From positions 1 to 37,532 of the IMG/VR virus record IMGVR_UViG_3300028025_001340: a DNA stretch of 37,532 nucleotides; one strand, given 5' to 3'. Of this stretch, positions 24,688-31,820 are shown in pieces. The translations under genes and the position numbers were made by a program. The first letter of the stretch is position 1, and each line of letters opens with the position of its first letter. The notes under the pieces were generated by a model that was given only the letters and a program-made list of their open reading frames with translations, did not search any database and was not told the DNA's origin. This DNA is from a virus.

Positions 24688-24842
24688 GAGATCCAATATG
24701 GTTTAGAGAGTTCGAGCGTGAATATAACGAGCGTGAAGATCGCTTAGACGAGATACGTGAGAACACAAGGAAATTCAAGGAGCAAATGGCTAAGTCAGAG
24801 TCATTGTGGCGTAAGCGTCAGGTAGAGGATAAAGATGAGTGA
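24684..24842 (+). CDS. 52-residue charged helical protein
   Basis: A short gene from ATG 24684 (ATGA overlap) to TGA 24842. It is almost one Arg/Glu helix (FEREYNEREDRLDEIRENTR). It overlaps the next gene start by 8 bases. Coupling on both sides supports expression. No function recognised. Confidence 0.55.
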   Translation: MRDPIWFREFEREYNEREDRLDEIRENTRKFKEQMAKSESLWRKRQVEDKDE

Positions 24843-25272
24843 TATGTTTCAAGAGCTGCCAAAGGAAGGCACTAAAAGGTGGCGAATCTGCATGAATTTT
24901 CTAAAGAACCATCCGCTAAGTCCTGAGCAGTTTGTCGAGGCTTACGGAATGATGAACGCTCCCACATTAGCGAATCTTAGGTGCGAGTTTGACGAGCTGG
25001 TAAGGGAAGGGTTGCTAAAGGAGTTTAAAGGCTCCTACAGCCCTTCTGGCAAGCTCAAACAGGGTATCAAGATAGAATGTGTGGAGTACGTTAAACCACG
25101 TGAACCTAAGCCGTTTACGCCATTATCAAGCAAGTATTTTTTACCAAAGGTATCACCAAGAGGTCAGGTTCTACGAGACTTCTGCCACATAGGATTAAGC
25201 AATGGAGCAAAAGAAGAAGCAGGAAACGACTTATCAGTTCTCAACGAGGTTATGTCCAGTCTGCAAACGTAG
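24835..25272 (+). CDS. Hypothetical protein, possibly winged-helix
   Basis: A 145-residue protein. Residues 15-75 could form a small winged-helix domain (PEQFVEAYGMMNAPTLANLR, then LVREGLLKEFKGSYSPSG). The C-terminus is Lys/Pro-rich then loosely helical. It lies just before the replication genes, so a DNA-related role is plausible but unproven. Its end overlaps the next small gene in another frame. Confidence 0.55.
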   Translation: MSDMFQELPKEGTKRWRICMNFLKNHPLSPEQFVEAYGMMNAPTLANLRCEFDELVREGLLKEFKGSYSPSGKLKQGIKIECVEYVKPREPKPFTPLSSKYFLPKVSPRGQVLRDFCHIGLSNGAKEEAGNDLSVLNEVMSSLQT

Positions 25273-25342
25273 TCGGTCGATAATCCAGTTTAAGAGTAGT
25301 GATATTTGCAAGACTTGCAGGATTAGGAACAAAAGCGTATAG
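25202..25342 (+). CDS. 46-residue zinc-ribbon protein
   Basis: A short gene from ATG 25202 to TAG 25342 that overlaps the previous gene by 71 bases in another frame. It has two Cys pairs (LCPVCKR and ICKTCR), 15 residues apart, in a basic protein: a minimal zinc ribbon. The large overlap lowers certainty, but the paired CxxC motifs are hard to explain by chance. Confidence 0.5.
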   Translation: MEQKKKQETTYQFSTRLCPVCKRSRSIIQFKSSDICKTCRIRNKSV

Positions 25343-25346
25343 TTCT

Positions 25347-25430
25347 ATGGGAATGGCTAGGGAGTGCAACCCGAAAAGACGATTCGTTACCGTCCTGCCT
25401 TATCCCACCTACTGTAACGACTACCAATAA
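25347..25430 (+). CDS. Possible 27-residue peptide
   Basis: An ATG-to-TAA frame filling the gap between the zinc-ribbon gene and the initiator gene, starting with MGMARECNPKRR. There is no convincing ribosome site, so it may be an untranslated spacer. The rest of the gap (25431-25442) holds gtgagg, the ribosome site for the next gene. Confidence 0.2.
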   Translation: MGMARECNPKRRFVTVLPYPTYCNDYQ

Positions 25431-25442
25431 CGTGAGGTATAT

Positions 25443-26069
25443 ATGATGCTGCGCCCAAAAAACTGGTCTGAATATCAACATTACAAAGACCGTAACCCTC
25501 CCTGGATTAAATTGCATCGTGATCTGTTAAATGATCGTGATTTTATGTGCTTGCCAATTGCTAGCAAAGCGATAGCACCGTTACTCTGGCTGCTAGCATC
25601 TGAAGCTAAAAATGGAGAATTTAATGCTGATGTTGTCGAATTAGCATTTAGGTTGCGTATGACTACAAAAGAAGTTAACGATGGACTTAAACCATTGATT
25701 TCTAAAGGATTCTTTGTTAATGCTAGCGGAGTGCTAGCAGACTGCAAGCAACTTGCTATCCCAGAGACAGAGACAGAGAGAGAGGGAGAGGGAGAGGCAA
25801 AAGAAAAGAAACCAAAAAAAGTAGAAAAGCAAGAAACTCAAATTCCTGATGATTTTGTCGCTAATGCTACAGCTATAAATTTAGCTAAAGAATTAAATGT
25901 ATCGTTAAGTGATGAGTTTCCTAAGTTTATAGATTTCCATAAAGCAAAAGGAAGTGTGTATAAAGATTGGGATGCTGCTTTACGTACATGGATAAGGAAC
26001 TCAGTAAAGTTCAACAGACCGCTATCGAAACAAGCATCATTTGATGGCAGACTGAGAGGTGCTAAATGA
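25443..26069 (+). CDS. O-like replication initiation protein
   Basis: A 208-residue protein. The N-terminus (PPWIKLHRDLLNDRDFMCL, then WLLASEAKNGEF and LRMTTKEVNDGLKPLISKGF) is a winged-helix of the kind in phage replisome organisers. A Glu/Lys linker follows, and the C-terminal part (FIDFHKAKGSVYKDWDAALR) resembles the DnaT-like helicase-loading domain. It should bind the origin and load the helicase at 27305. The start has gagg upstream and a double ATG. The stop overlaps the next gene. Confidence 0.75.
   Translation: MMLRPKNWSEYQHYKDRNPPWIKLHRDLLNDRDFMCLPIASKAIAPLLWLLASEAKNGEFNADVVELAFRLRMTTKEVNDGLKPLISKGFFVNASGVLADCKQLAIPETETEREGEGEAKEKKPKKVEKQETQIPDDFVANATAINLAKELNVSLSDEFPKFIDFHKAKGSVYKDWDAALRTWIRNSVKFNRPLSKQASFDGRLRGAK
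25763..25797 (+). repeat. Purine-rich gaga simple repeat inside the initiator gene
   Basis: A run of gagaca and gagagg units codes for the ETETEREGEGE linker between the two domains of the initiator. Phage O-type initiators often have origin repeats inside this gene, but this tract is a two-letter repeat rather than clear iterons. It may simply be a slippage-prone linker. Confidence 0.6.
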
Positions 26070-26890
26070 GAGATCCATTCATAATTGACGAACCAACTTG
26101 CATCTCGTTCTCTGGCGGTAGAACTTCAGCGTATATGCTTTGGAGAATCCTACAGGCTAACAAAGGATTACCAGAGGAAGCTATCGTATGCTTTGCTAAT
26201 ACAGGTAAGGAAGATGAGGCTACCTTAAAGTTTGTTAAGGATTGTCAGGATAACTGGAACGTAGAAATACATTGGCTTGAATACACTAACGATGATCCTA
26301 AGTTTAAGCGTGTCACTTACGAAACAGCTAGTCGTAATGGTGAACCTTTTGAAGCATTAATTATAAAAAGACAATACTTGCCTAATCCTGTAACTAGATT
26401 TTGTACTATTGAATTAAAGATTAGGACTATCCATAAATACCTAAAGTCATTAGGATGGGAAGGTCATAACGAAAATTGTGATTGGGTTGGTATTCGTGCT
26501 GACGAAATGCGTAGAGCTAGAAAGATGCTGCCAGAAAGAGTGCCACTTGTAGCTGCTGGCATAACGGTGCATGATGTTAATGACTTTTGGTCTAAGCAAC
26601 CTTTTAATTTAGAGCTGACTACCTACAAAGGTAAAACTCTGGCAGGTAATTGTGACTTATGCTTTTTAAAACCTGCTAACCAAGTAGCTACATTAATTCA
26701 AGAAAAGCCAGAACGAGGAATATGGTGGGCAAAAATGGAGGCTTTAGCATTGTCTATAGCATCTAAGCCTAGTGGTGCAGTATTTCGTGCTGACAGACCT
26801 TCTTATGCGTCTATGATTAAATTTAGCGAGGATCAGATGAAGATGTTTGATCCTGACGAAGAAGGCATTTCTTGCTTCTGTGGAGATTAA
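26066..26890 (+). CDS. PAPS-reductase-family ATP pyrophosphatase-like protein
   Basis: A 274-residue protein of the adenine nucleotide alpha-hydrolase fold. The PP-loop is clear (SFSGGRTSAYML, residues 14-25), followed by CFANTGKEDEATLKFV, then RKMLPERVPLV and a Cys-rich C-terminal part (NCDLCFLKP and the end CFCGD) that could hold iron or zinc. Relatives include PAPS reductase and the DNA sulfur-modification enzyme DndC. It lies in the replication operon (ATGA coupling), so a role in nucleic acid or sulfur chemistry is possible; substrate unknown. Confidence 0.75.
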   Translation: MRDPFIIDEPTCISFSGGRTSAYMLWRILQANKGLPEEAIVCFANTGKEDEATLKFVKDCQDNWNVEIHWLEYTNDDPKFKRVTYETASRNGEPFEALIIKRQYLPNPVTRFCTIELKIRTIHKYLKSLGWEGHNENCDWVGIRADEMRRARKMLPERVPLVAAGITVHDVNDFWSKQPFNLELTTYKGKTLAGNCDLCFLKPANQVATLIQEKPERGIWWAKMEALALSIASKPSGAVFRADRPSYASMIKFSEDQMKMFDPDEEGISCFCGD

Positions 26891-26891
26891 T

Positions 26892-27308
26892 ATGAGTGTA
26901 GAAACATTGCTGCAACGTCTAACGAAAGTAAAAGGTGGTAGAGGCAGGTGGACTGCTTGTTGTCCTAGCCATGAGGATCGTAGTCCTTCTTTAGCGATAA
27001 GAGAATTAGAAGATGGTCGTATCCTATTGAAATGCTTTGGTGGTTGTTCTGTACAGGAAATAGTCGGTGCTATCGGTATGGATATAGGTGAGTTATTCCC
27101 ACCTGACGATAAGTTATCTCATCACAAGCCTAAAGTTAAAAATGCTTTTTACGCAACAGACTTACTTAGGGTTATTGAGTTTGAGTCCGTACTGGTATCT
27201 GTAGCTGCAAGTAATCTAGCTAACGGAGTTAAATTAACTGATAATGACAGATCACGTTTAAGACAAGCACAAGAACGGATCATAGAGGCAGCGAGGCACA
27301 TAAGATGA
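26892..27308 (+). CDS. Primase-type zinc-binding domain protein
   Basis: A 138-residue protein starting at ATG 26892, one base after the upstream stop. Residues 22-55 form the CHC2 zinc finger of DnaG-like primases (CCPSHEDRSPSLAI, then LKCFGGCS; ligands near Cys24, His27, Cys48, Cys52). The TOPRIM catalytic domain is absent, so it cannot make primers alone. It may bind template and work with host DnaG or with the helicase coupled just downstream (ATGA). Confidence 0.8.
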   Translation: MSVETLLQRLTKVKGGRGRWTACCPSHEDRSPSLAIRELEDGRILLKCFGGCSVQEIVGAIGMDIGELFPPDDKLSHHKPKVKNAFYATDLLRVIEFESVLVSVAASNLANGVKLTDNDRSRLRQAQERIIEAARHIR

Positions 27309-28312
27309 CTACAAACTTAGAATTAGTAGCAGTACAACTAGACGTTGAGCGTAAGGCAAGACTAGTAAAGTCACAGGATATTGACGTAGAAAAGTATTTA
27401 AAGAATAACGATGTAGGTCAGAAGGTTCGTATTGTTTCAGATTGGCTTGATGAGATCACAGAGAACTACATCAATCCACCTGTTAACGATAATGCAAAAA
27501 TGCCCTGGACTAAGACGCAAGATGATTTTTCGTTTCGTTTAGGTGAGGTTACTTTGTACGCAGGTGGTAACGGTGGCGGTAAGTCTCTAATCACAGGTCA
27601 GATAGCGTTACATTTGATTAAGCAGAAACGTAAATGTGTTATAGCGTCATTTGAGATGAAGCCTACTTCTACCATTCACAGGATGCTAAGACAGTTCGCA
27701 GGTGAGTTTATTGACGATCCGCTTACTAACGATAAAGAGAAGTACATCAAAGGACTGACTCAGCGATTTAACCAGTTCGCAGGTGAGCATTTATACATCT
27801 ACGATCAGCAGGGTTCTACAACTCCGAATCAGACTATTGCTATGGCTAGGTATTGTGCGGTTGAGTTAGGTATCGAGCATATTTTTATTGACTCGTTAAT
27901 GAAAGTTTGTAATGCTGAGGATAATTTTAACGAGCAGAAATACTTTGTCGATGAGCTAACAGCATTGGCAAGAGATCATAACGTACACATTCATTTAATC
28001 CACCATATCCGCAAGTTACAGTCTGAGGAAGTTCAGCCTGGTAAGTACGATATTAAAGGCACTGGAGCTATAACGGATCAGGTTGATAACGTATTCTTAA
28101 TGTGGCGCAATAAGCAGAAAGAGAATCGTAAGCGTAACGGTGAGAAGTACGAGGAGGATTTACCTGACGCTTACTTGATGTGCGAGAAACAGCGTAACGG
28201 TGAGGCTCAGGAAATGTACGGACTTTATTACCATCAAGGTAGCCAGCAGTTTATTGAGACTTGGGGTGGAGCTACGATGGACTTTGATAACAAAGGTAGA
28301 TTCCGTGGATGA
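27305..28312 (+). CDS. DnaB-like replicative helicase domain
   Basis: A 335-residue RecA-fold ATPase. Walker A is AGGNGGGKS (residues 86-94), Walker B is HIFIDSLMK (Asp196), and HIHLIHHIRK with KGTGAITDQVDNVFLMWR matches later DnaB motifs. The N-terminal domain of bacterial DnaB is missing or reduced. It should unwind the fork as a hexamer. Together with the zinc-domain protein it looks like a split primase-helicase. No DNA polymerase is encoded, so it must serve the host enzyme. Confidence 0.88.
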   Translation: MTTNLELVAVQLDVERKARLVKSQDIDVEKYLKNNDVGQKVRIVSDWLDEITENYINPPVNDNAKMPWTKTQDDFSFRLGEVTLYAGGNGGGKSLITGQIALHLIKQKRKCVIASFEMKPTSTIHRMLRQFAGEFIDDPLTNDKEKYIKGLTQRFNQFAGEHLYIYDQQGSTTPNQTIAMARYCAVELGIEHIFIDSLMKVCNAEDNFNEQKYFVDELTALARDHNVHIHLIHHIRKLQSEEVQPGKYDIKGTGAITDQVDNVFLMWRNKQKENRKRNGEKYEEDLPDAYLMCEKQRNGEAQEMYGLYYHQGSQQFIETWGGATMDFDNKGRFRG

Positions 28313-28523
28313 GACAATTGATACCAGTAGCGAAGAATACAGACACAAAAATGAAGTTTGGACTGTACTACGATGGAGAGCGCAGGATAGAAACAAGTCA
28401 TCAGATTACTTACAGCTAGTACGTAAGATGCGAGGTAATAACGCAGCCGACAAACTAGAGAAGGATTGCAAAGATCAGTGGACTCGTGGAAACAGAGGCT
28501 TAAAAGGAGATTGGCGTGAGTAA
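28305..28523 (+). CDS. DUF7696-like small protein
   Basis: A 72-residue protein with GTG start at 28305, chosen because aaaggtag lies upstream and the start overlaps the helicase stop by 8 bases. The pattern YRHKNEVWTVLRWRAQ, then YLQLVRKMRGNNAADKLEKD fits a small phage family I know as DUF7696. Function unknown. Confidence 0.6.
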   Translation: MDETIDTSSEEYRHKNEVWTVLRWRAQDRNKSSDYLQLVRKMRGNNAADKLEKDCKDQWTRGNRGLKGDWRE

Positions 28524-28737
28524 TGTAATTCGTATGGCAGAAGAAGCCGGATTCTCACAAGAAGATGACAATATGTTTATTTGCGGAATAGAGCATATAC
28601 AAAAATTGTTAGAGGCAGAACGTGAGGCGTGTGCTGCTGTTTGTCTTGATCTTGCGAAATGGCACAGCGAAACTGTTATGGCTGCTTTTGAATCTGCTGC
28701 TGACGCTATTAAAGCTAGGGGTAGCAATGACGTATAA
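28516..28737 (+). CDS. Small conserved phage protein
   Basis: A 73-residue protein with a GTG start (28516) and aaaggaga 7 bases upstream. The pattern IRMAEEAGF, then LLEAEREACAAVCLDLA, then AADAIKARG recurs in many phages without known function. It is coupled on both sides by overlaps. Confidence 0.65.
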   Translation: MSNVIRMAEEAGFSQEDDNMFICGIEHIQKLLEAEREACAAVCLDLAKWHSETVMAAFESAADAIKARGSNDV

Positions 28738-29026
28738 GAGGGTGGACGATAATCAAAGTAAGATCGTCAAAGCATTGCGAGCTGAGGGTTGGTCAGTTAC
28801 ACATTTACATTCAGTAGGTAAGGGTTGTCCTGATTTACTAGTTGGATTAAATAAGAACGGTGCTAAGTACAACTTTCTATTAGAGGTGAAAGATGGCAGT
28901 AAGTTCTGGAAGTTAACTCCAGATCAGGTTATCTGGCACTACAACTGGCAAGGTCAGGCTGATGTGGTAACTAGTCCAGAGGATGCTATTGCAACAATTA
29001 ACAATTTACTAAAGAACAGCAAATGA
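28727..29026 (+). CDS. VRR-NUC-like nuclease
   Basis: A 99-residue protein starting at ATG 28727. It has the small PD-(D/E)XK resolvase-like pattern: RVDDNQSKIVKALR, VGKGCPDLLVG with Asp36, LLEVKDG with Glu53 and Lys55, then KLTPDQVIWHYNW. It probably cuts branched or structured DNA during replication or before packaging. Confidence 0.82.
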   Translation: MTYKRVDDNQSKIVKALRAEGWSVTHLHSVGKGCPDLLVGLNKNGAKYNFLLEVKDGSKFWKLTPDQVIWHYNWQGQADVVTSPEDAIATINNLLKNSK

Positions 29027-29184
29027 ATAAAGTTGCTAATTTGCCTATTGAGGATCAAATAAAGCACTACAAGGAGTTGGCTGCTGTATTGCCAATGAAT
29101 AAAGGAATACCAATTCTAAAGAAAATAATTGAGTTAGAAAAATTACAGAAGGAAAAGAATGAGCGATCCACACGCAGCAATTGA
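29023..29184 (+). CDS. 53-residue hypothetical protein
   Basis: A short gene from ATG 29023 (ATGA overlap with the nuclease stop) to TGA 29184. The protein is helical and Lys/Glu-rich (MNKVANLPIEDQIKHYKEL). It overlaps the next start by 26 bases. No family recognised. Confidence 0.5.
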   Translation: MNKVANLPIEDQIKHYKELAAVLPMNKGIPILKKIIELEKLQKEKNERSTRSN

Positions 29185-29482
29185 TTTCATAATCAAACAT
29201 TCAAAGGAATACGCTAAGGCTAAAGCTGACGTTACTTACTTGTCAGAATTCCGTAAGACTAAGAAGGCATTATGTTTTCAAAATAGCATGAAAAGTACGA
29301 TGGCAGAGAAGGAAGCTGATGCTTACGCTCATCCAGAGTATCAAGCAGTATTAGAAGGGCTTAGGGAGGCTGTAGAAAGGGCTGAGACGCTACGATGGAT
29401 GCTCATAGCGGCTCAGGCTAGGGTGGATGTCTGGCGTTCTCAGGAAGCCTCTAATCGGTTTGTAGACAAGTCTACGTTTTAG
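29159..29482 (+). CDS. Conserved helical phage protein
   Basis: A 107-residue, all-helical protein with AEKEADAYAHPEYQAVLEGL, then LRWMLIAAQARVDVWRS, a pattern very common in phages near recombination or nuclease genes. A link to DNA metabolism is often presumed but not proven. gaagg lies upstream. Its stop overlaps that of the leftward acidic gene by 4 bases. Confidence 0.7.
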   Translation: MSDPHAAIDFIIKHSKEYAKAKADVTYLSEFRKTKKALCFQNSMKSTMAEKEADAYAHPEYQAVLEGLREAVERAETLRWMLIAAQARVDVWRSQEASNRFVDKSTF

Positions 29483-29676
29483 ATTTCATCTTCGAAATAA
29501 TCGAACTCGTCTGCGTACCACTCGTCATCATCTTCGCAGTACCAGTACCAGACTTCTTCTTCTTCATCGAAAGACCAAGCAATGCCTTCTTCATCGTACT
29601 CAAAGTCATCATCAGCAAACTCAACTTCATCGGATTCTACGTAAACAACTACATCGCCAACGGTAATCGTAACCAT
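29479..29676 (-). CDS. Extremely acidic small protein, candidate DNA mimic
   Basis: A 65-residue protein with 28 Asp or Glu, 15 aromatic residues and no Lys, Arg or His. The start is ATG 29676, with ggaga 6 bases upstream; an in-frame TTG 12 bases earlier is less likely. A short basic-free strand segment (MVTITVGDVVVYVES) precedes a Trp/Tyr/Asp/Glu-rich body. It is the only leftward gene in this region. Charge and size suit a DNA-mimic inhibitor (compare Ocr of T7) or an inhibitor of a nucleic-acid-binding host protein. No sequence family is recognised. Confidence 0.65.
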   Translation of the reverse strand: MVTITVGDVVVYVESDEVEFADDDFEYDEEGIAWSFDEEEEVWYWYCEDDDEWYADEFDYFEDEI

Positions 29677-29768
29677 AATTTTCTCCAAGTAAACACAGCC
29701 CGAACGCTGTAAAAGAATGCTACCAGATAATTATGACTGCTCAATAAATAGGCATTAACAAAAAGACA
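29677..29768. promoter_or_regulatory. Gap between divergent acidic-protein and YbcO genes
   Basis: This 92-base gap must hold the promoter of the leftward acidic gene and perhaps one for the rightward genes. On the minus strand cataat with ttaatg 17 bases upstream is a weak candidate. acagc and gctgt around ccgaac form a 5-bp inverted repeat near the leftward ribosome site. Neither signal is strong. Confidence 0.3.
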
Positions 29769-30062
29769 ATGATATATAGGAACAAAACATTACTTGAGAT
29801 CGTTAGAGATATACCTTGCCAACATTGCGAGATAGCAGATGGAACAGTAGTAGCTGCTCATTCAAACCAGTTGCGAGACGGTAAAGGACGTGGTATAAAA
29901 TCACATGATTACCGCATAGCTGCTTTATGTTACGCCTGTCACATGGAACTGGATCAAGGCAAGAATCTAAGTAAACAAGAGCGTGTCGAGATGTGGGAAG
30001 AAGCGCATAGAAAGACAATTGGGTTACTCTTTGATAACGGTAAATTACAGGTGATTAAATGA
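29769..30062 (+). CDS. YbcO-like nuclease (DUF1364)
   Basis: A 97-residue nuclease with the YbcO pattern: DIPCQHC (Cys17, Cys20), VVAAHSNQLRDGKGRGIKSH, then AALCYACHMELDQG (Cys54, Cys57, His58). It belongs to the HNH-like group found in lambdoid recombination loci and probably cleaves DNA during recombination. The start lacks a clear ribosome site. Its last codons overlap the next gene. Confidence 0.85.
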   Translation: MIYRNKTLLEIVRDIPCQHCEIADGTVVAAHSNQLRDGKGRGIKSHDYRIAALCYACHMELDQGKNLSKQERVEMWEEAHRKTIGLLFDNGKLQVIK

Positions 30063-30226
30063 TGAAGAAAACTAAAGCAGCTAAGAAGGTCAGCAAGGTA
30101 ATGAAGGAGTTCGGTAAGGGTGAACTTCATTCAGGTAAAGGTGGCCCTGTAGTTAAATCTCAGAAGCAAGCTGTGGCGATCGCACTTAGCGAGGCGGGTA
30201 TGGCTAAGAAGAAAGCAAAGAAATGA
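30059..30226 (+). CDS. Lys-rich protein, DUF6496-like
   Basis: A 55-residue protein from ATG 30059 (a second ATG follows at 30062) to TGA 30226, with 16 lysines. KVMKEFGKGELHSGKGG, then KSQKQAVAIALSEAG matches a small phage family I know as DUF6496. Likely binds nucleic acid through its charge; function unknown. First of four tightly coupled basic genes. Confidence 0.65.
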   Translation: MMKKTKAAKKVSKVMKEFGKGELHSGKGGPVVKSQKQAVAIALSEAGMAKKKAKK

Positions 30227-30372
30227 AAGCCGGACTATACAGCAATATCGCAGCAAAGCGTAAGCGCATAGCTGAGGGTTCAGGCGAGAAGATGCGTAAA
30301 GTTGGTAGTAAAGGTGCGCCAACTAAAGCAGACTTCAAGTTAGCTGCTAAGACTGCGAAGAAAAAGAAATGA
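30223..30372 (+). CDS. 49-residue Lys-rich protein
   Basis: A short gene from ATG 30223 (ATGA overlap) to TGA 30372. It is strongly basic, with KRKRIAEGSGEKMRKVGSKG and an ending KTAKKKK. The overlap with both neighbours supports translation. Possibly a nucleic-acid-binding mini-protein. Confidence 0.55.
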   Translation: MKAGLYSNIAAKRKRIAEGSGEKMRKVGSKGAPTKADFKLAAKTAKKKK

Positions 30373-30620
30373 TTAAGCGAGGAAAAGAAGAATTTGCGGG
30401 CTATAACAAGCCTAAGAAAACTCCTAGTCATCCAACGAAAAGCCATGCTGTACTGGCTAAGTCAGGTGATGAAGTAAAGCTAATCAGATTCGGTCAGCAA
30501 GGTGTCAAAGGTAGTCCTGATGGTAGTGCTAGGAATGAGTCATTCAAGGCTCGTCACGCTTCCAATATCGCTAAAGGCAAGATGTCTGCGGCATATTGGG
30601 CTAATAAAGTTAAATGGTAA
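30369..30620 (+). CDS. Conserved basic phage protein
   Basis: An 83-residue protein with GYNKPKKTPSHPTKSHAVLA, then LIRFGQQGVKG and SAAYWANKVKW, a well-kept phage pattern of unknown function. It is rich in Lys, Arg and Gly. It starts within the upstream stop (ATGA). Confidence 0.7.
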   Translation: MIKRGKEEFAGYNKPKKTPSHPTKSHAVLAKSGDEVKLIRFGQQGVKGSPDGSARNESFKARHASNIAKGKMSAAYWANKVKW

Positions 30621-30630
30621 GGGGAAAGCA

Positions 30631-30807
30631 ATGAAAGGCATGAAATCTTGTCCTAAATGTAAGGGTGGTGAGTGCAAAGGCGGTAAGGGTTGCATGATGG
30701 AAGATAAAGAAGAAAAGAACGGCAAGAAGAACGGCAAGATCGAGATTGAGATTAGCCTTCCAATGCGTGGTTCACGTACAAAGACAAACAAAGCCAAAAA
30801 GAAGTAA
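30631..30807 (+). CDS. 58-residue Cys/Lys-rich protein
   Basis: A short protein starting at ATG 30631 with aagggg upstream. The N-terminus (KSCPKCKGGECKGGKGCM) has four Cys that may bind zinc; the rest is highly basic and ends KAKKK. Its stop overlaps the acetyltransferase start (TAATG). Confidence 0.55.
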   Translation: MKGMKSCPKCKGGECKGGKGCMMEDKEEKNGKKNGKIEIEISLPMRGSRTKTNKAKKK

Positions 30808-31316
30808 TGCGCTACACATACGGACTAGAGAATATTAGAGTTCGTGATTGGGGAGAAGGAGCTGATGTAAAGGTAGGCTCCTTTTGTTCGATTGCTGATA
30901 ACGTAACGATCTTTATAGGTGGTAATCACAGGACTGATTGGGTAACGACTTATCCGTTTGGACACATCCACAAAGACGTATTTAATCATCACGGCAAAGG
31001 TCATCCAGCTACTAAGGGTGACGTAGTCATAGGTAATGATGTATGGATAGGCTCAGGGTCAACAATATTGTCTGGGGTAACGATTGGAGACGGGGCGGTA
31101 ATTGCTGCCAACTCTGTGGTCGTAAAGGATATTCCGGCTTATGCAATTGCAGCAGGAAATCCGGCAATAGCTCTAAAGTTCAGGTTCACTCGGAGTCAGA
31201 TAGAGAGACTGCTAGAAAACCCGTGGTGGGAACTACCAGATAGCCGTATAAACGATTTAATTCCTTTGCTTTGCTCTAACGATATAGAGGCTTTAATTGC
31301 TGCCAAAAACGCTTAA
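30807..31316 (+). CDS. Hexapeptide-repeat O-acetyltransferase (XAT/CatB-like)
   Basis: A 169-residue left-handed beta-helix acetyltransferase. The XAT pattern is clear: VKVGSFCSIADNVTIFIGG, NHRTDWVTTYPF with His41 as likely catalytic base, then hexapeptide repeats (DVVIGNDVWIGSGSTILSG, then AVIAANSVVVKDIPAYAIAAG). It should move acetyl from acetyl-CoA to a sugar or small hydroxyl compound. It is followed by methyltransferase- and glycosyltransferase-like genes, suggesting a sugar-modification set. Confidence 0.88.
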   Translation: MRYTYGLENIRVRDWGEGADVKVGSFCSIADNVTIFIGGNHRTDWVTTYPFGHIHKDVFNHHGKGHPATKGDVVIGNDVWIGSGSTILSGVTIGDGAVIAANSVVVKDIPAYAIAAGNPAIALKFRFTRSQIERLLENPWWELPDSRINDLIPLLCSNDIEALIAAKNA

Positions 31317-31815
31317 TTTAGGATCAGGTAAAGACTGGCGAGATGAGTGGTTTAACGCTGATATACAGGCTAGAACTAAGCCTGACTGGCACGTAGATAT
31401 TACTCACGTAAAGTTCGGTGAGGTAATTGATACTAGGTTTGGTAAGGTAGAGATAAAGAAGGGAATGTTTAACCAGATAGTCGCTAATGACGTACTGGAG
31501 CATATACCTGATCTGGTAACGGCAATGACGAACTGCAAGGACTTGCTAGAGAGTGGTGGCGAGTTCCACATTCAAGTACCGTATGACTTGAGTTTAGGTG
31601 CGTGGCAGGATCCAACTCACGTAAGAGCATTTAACGAAAACAGCTTTTTATACTATACTGATTGGCACTGGTATCTAGGATGGGAAGATAGATTTACGGT
31701 CAAGACAATGGAGTTCGGTATATCTGAGTACGGTCAAACGATACAGGATCAGGAGACACTGCTTAGAACGCCAAGAGCAATAGATTTTATTCGAGTAATC
31801 TTAACAAAGAGCTAA
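31297..31815 (+). CDS. SAM-dependent methyltransferase-like protein
   Basis: A 172-residue protein with TTG start at 31297, supported by gagg 6 bases upstream; it overlaps the acetyltransferase by 20 bases. LNLGSGKDW (residues 6-14) is the SAM-binding loop, NADIQ the acidic loop, and ANDVLEHIPDLVTAM and FHIQVPYD the later motifs of class I methyltransferases. Shorter than most, with an aromatic segment (DWHWYLGW) near the acceptor side. Substrate unknown, perhaps a sugar. Confidence 0.7.
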   Translation: MLPKTLNLGSGKDWRDEWFNADIQARTKPDWHVDITHVKFGEVIDTRFGKVEIKKGMFNQIVANDVLEHIPDLVTAMTNCKDLLESGGEFHIQVPYDLSLGAWQDPTHVRAFNENSFLYYTDWHWYLGWEDRFTVKTMEFGISEYGQTIQDQETLLRTPRAIDFIRVILTKS

Positions 31816-31820
31816 CAAGC

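Noticed and set aside
24684-26085. Repeat of aaatgagagatcca at 24682 and 26064
   Set aside because: It is about 14 bases covering two start regions that code for MRDP. No further similarity follows, so it is probably chance or a shared initiation context.
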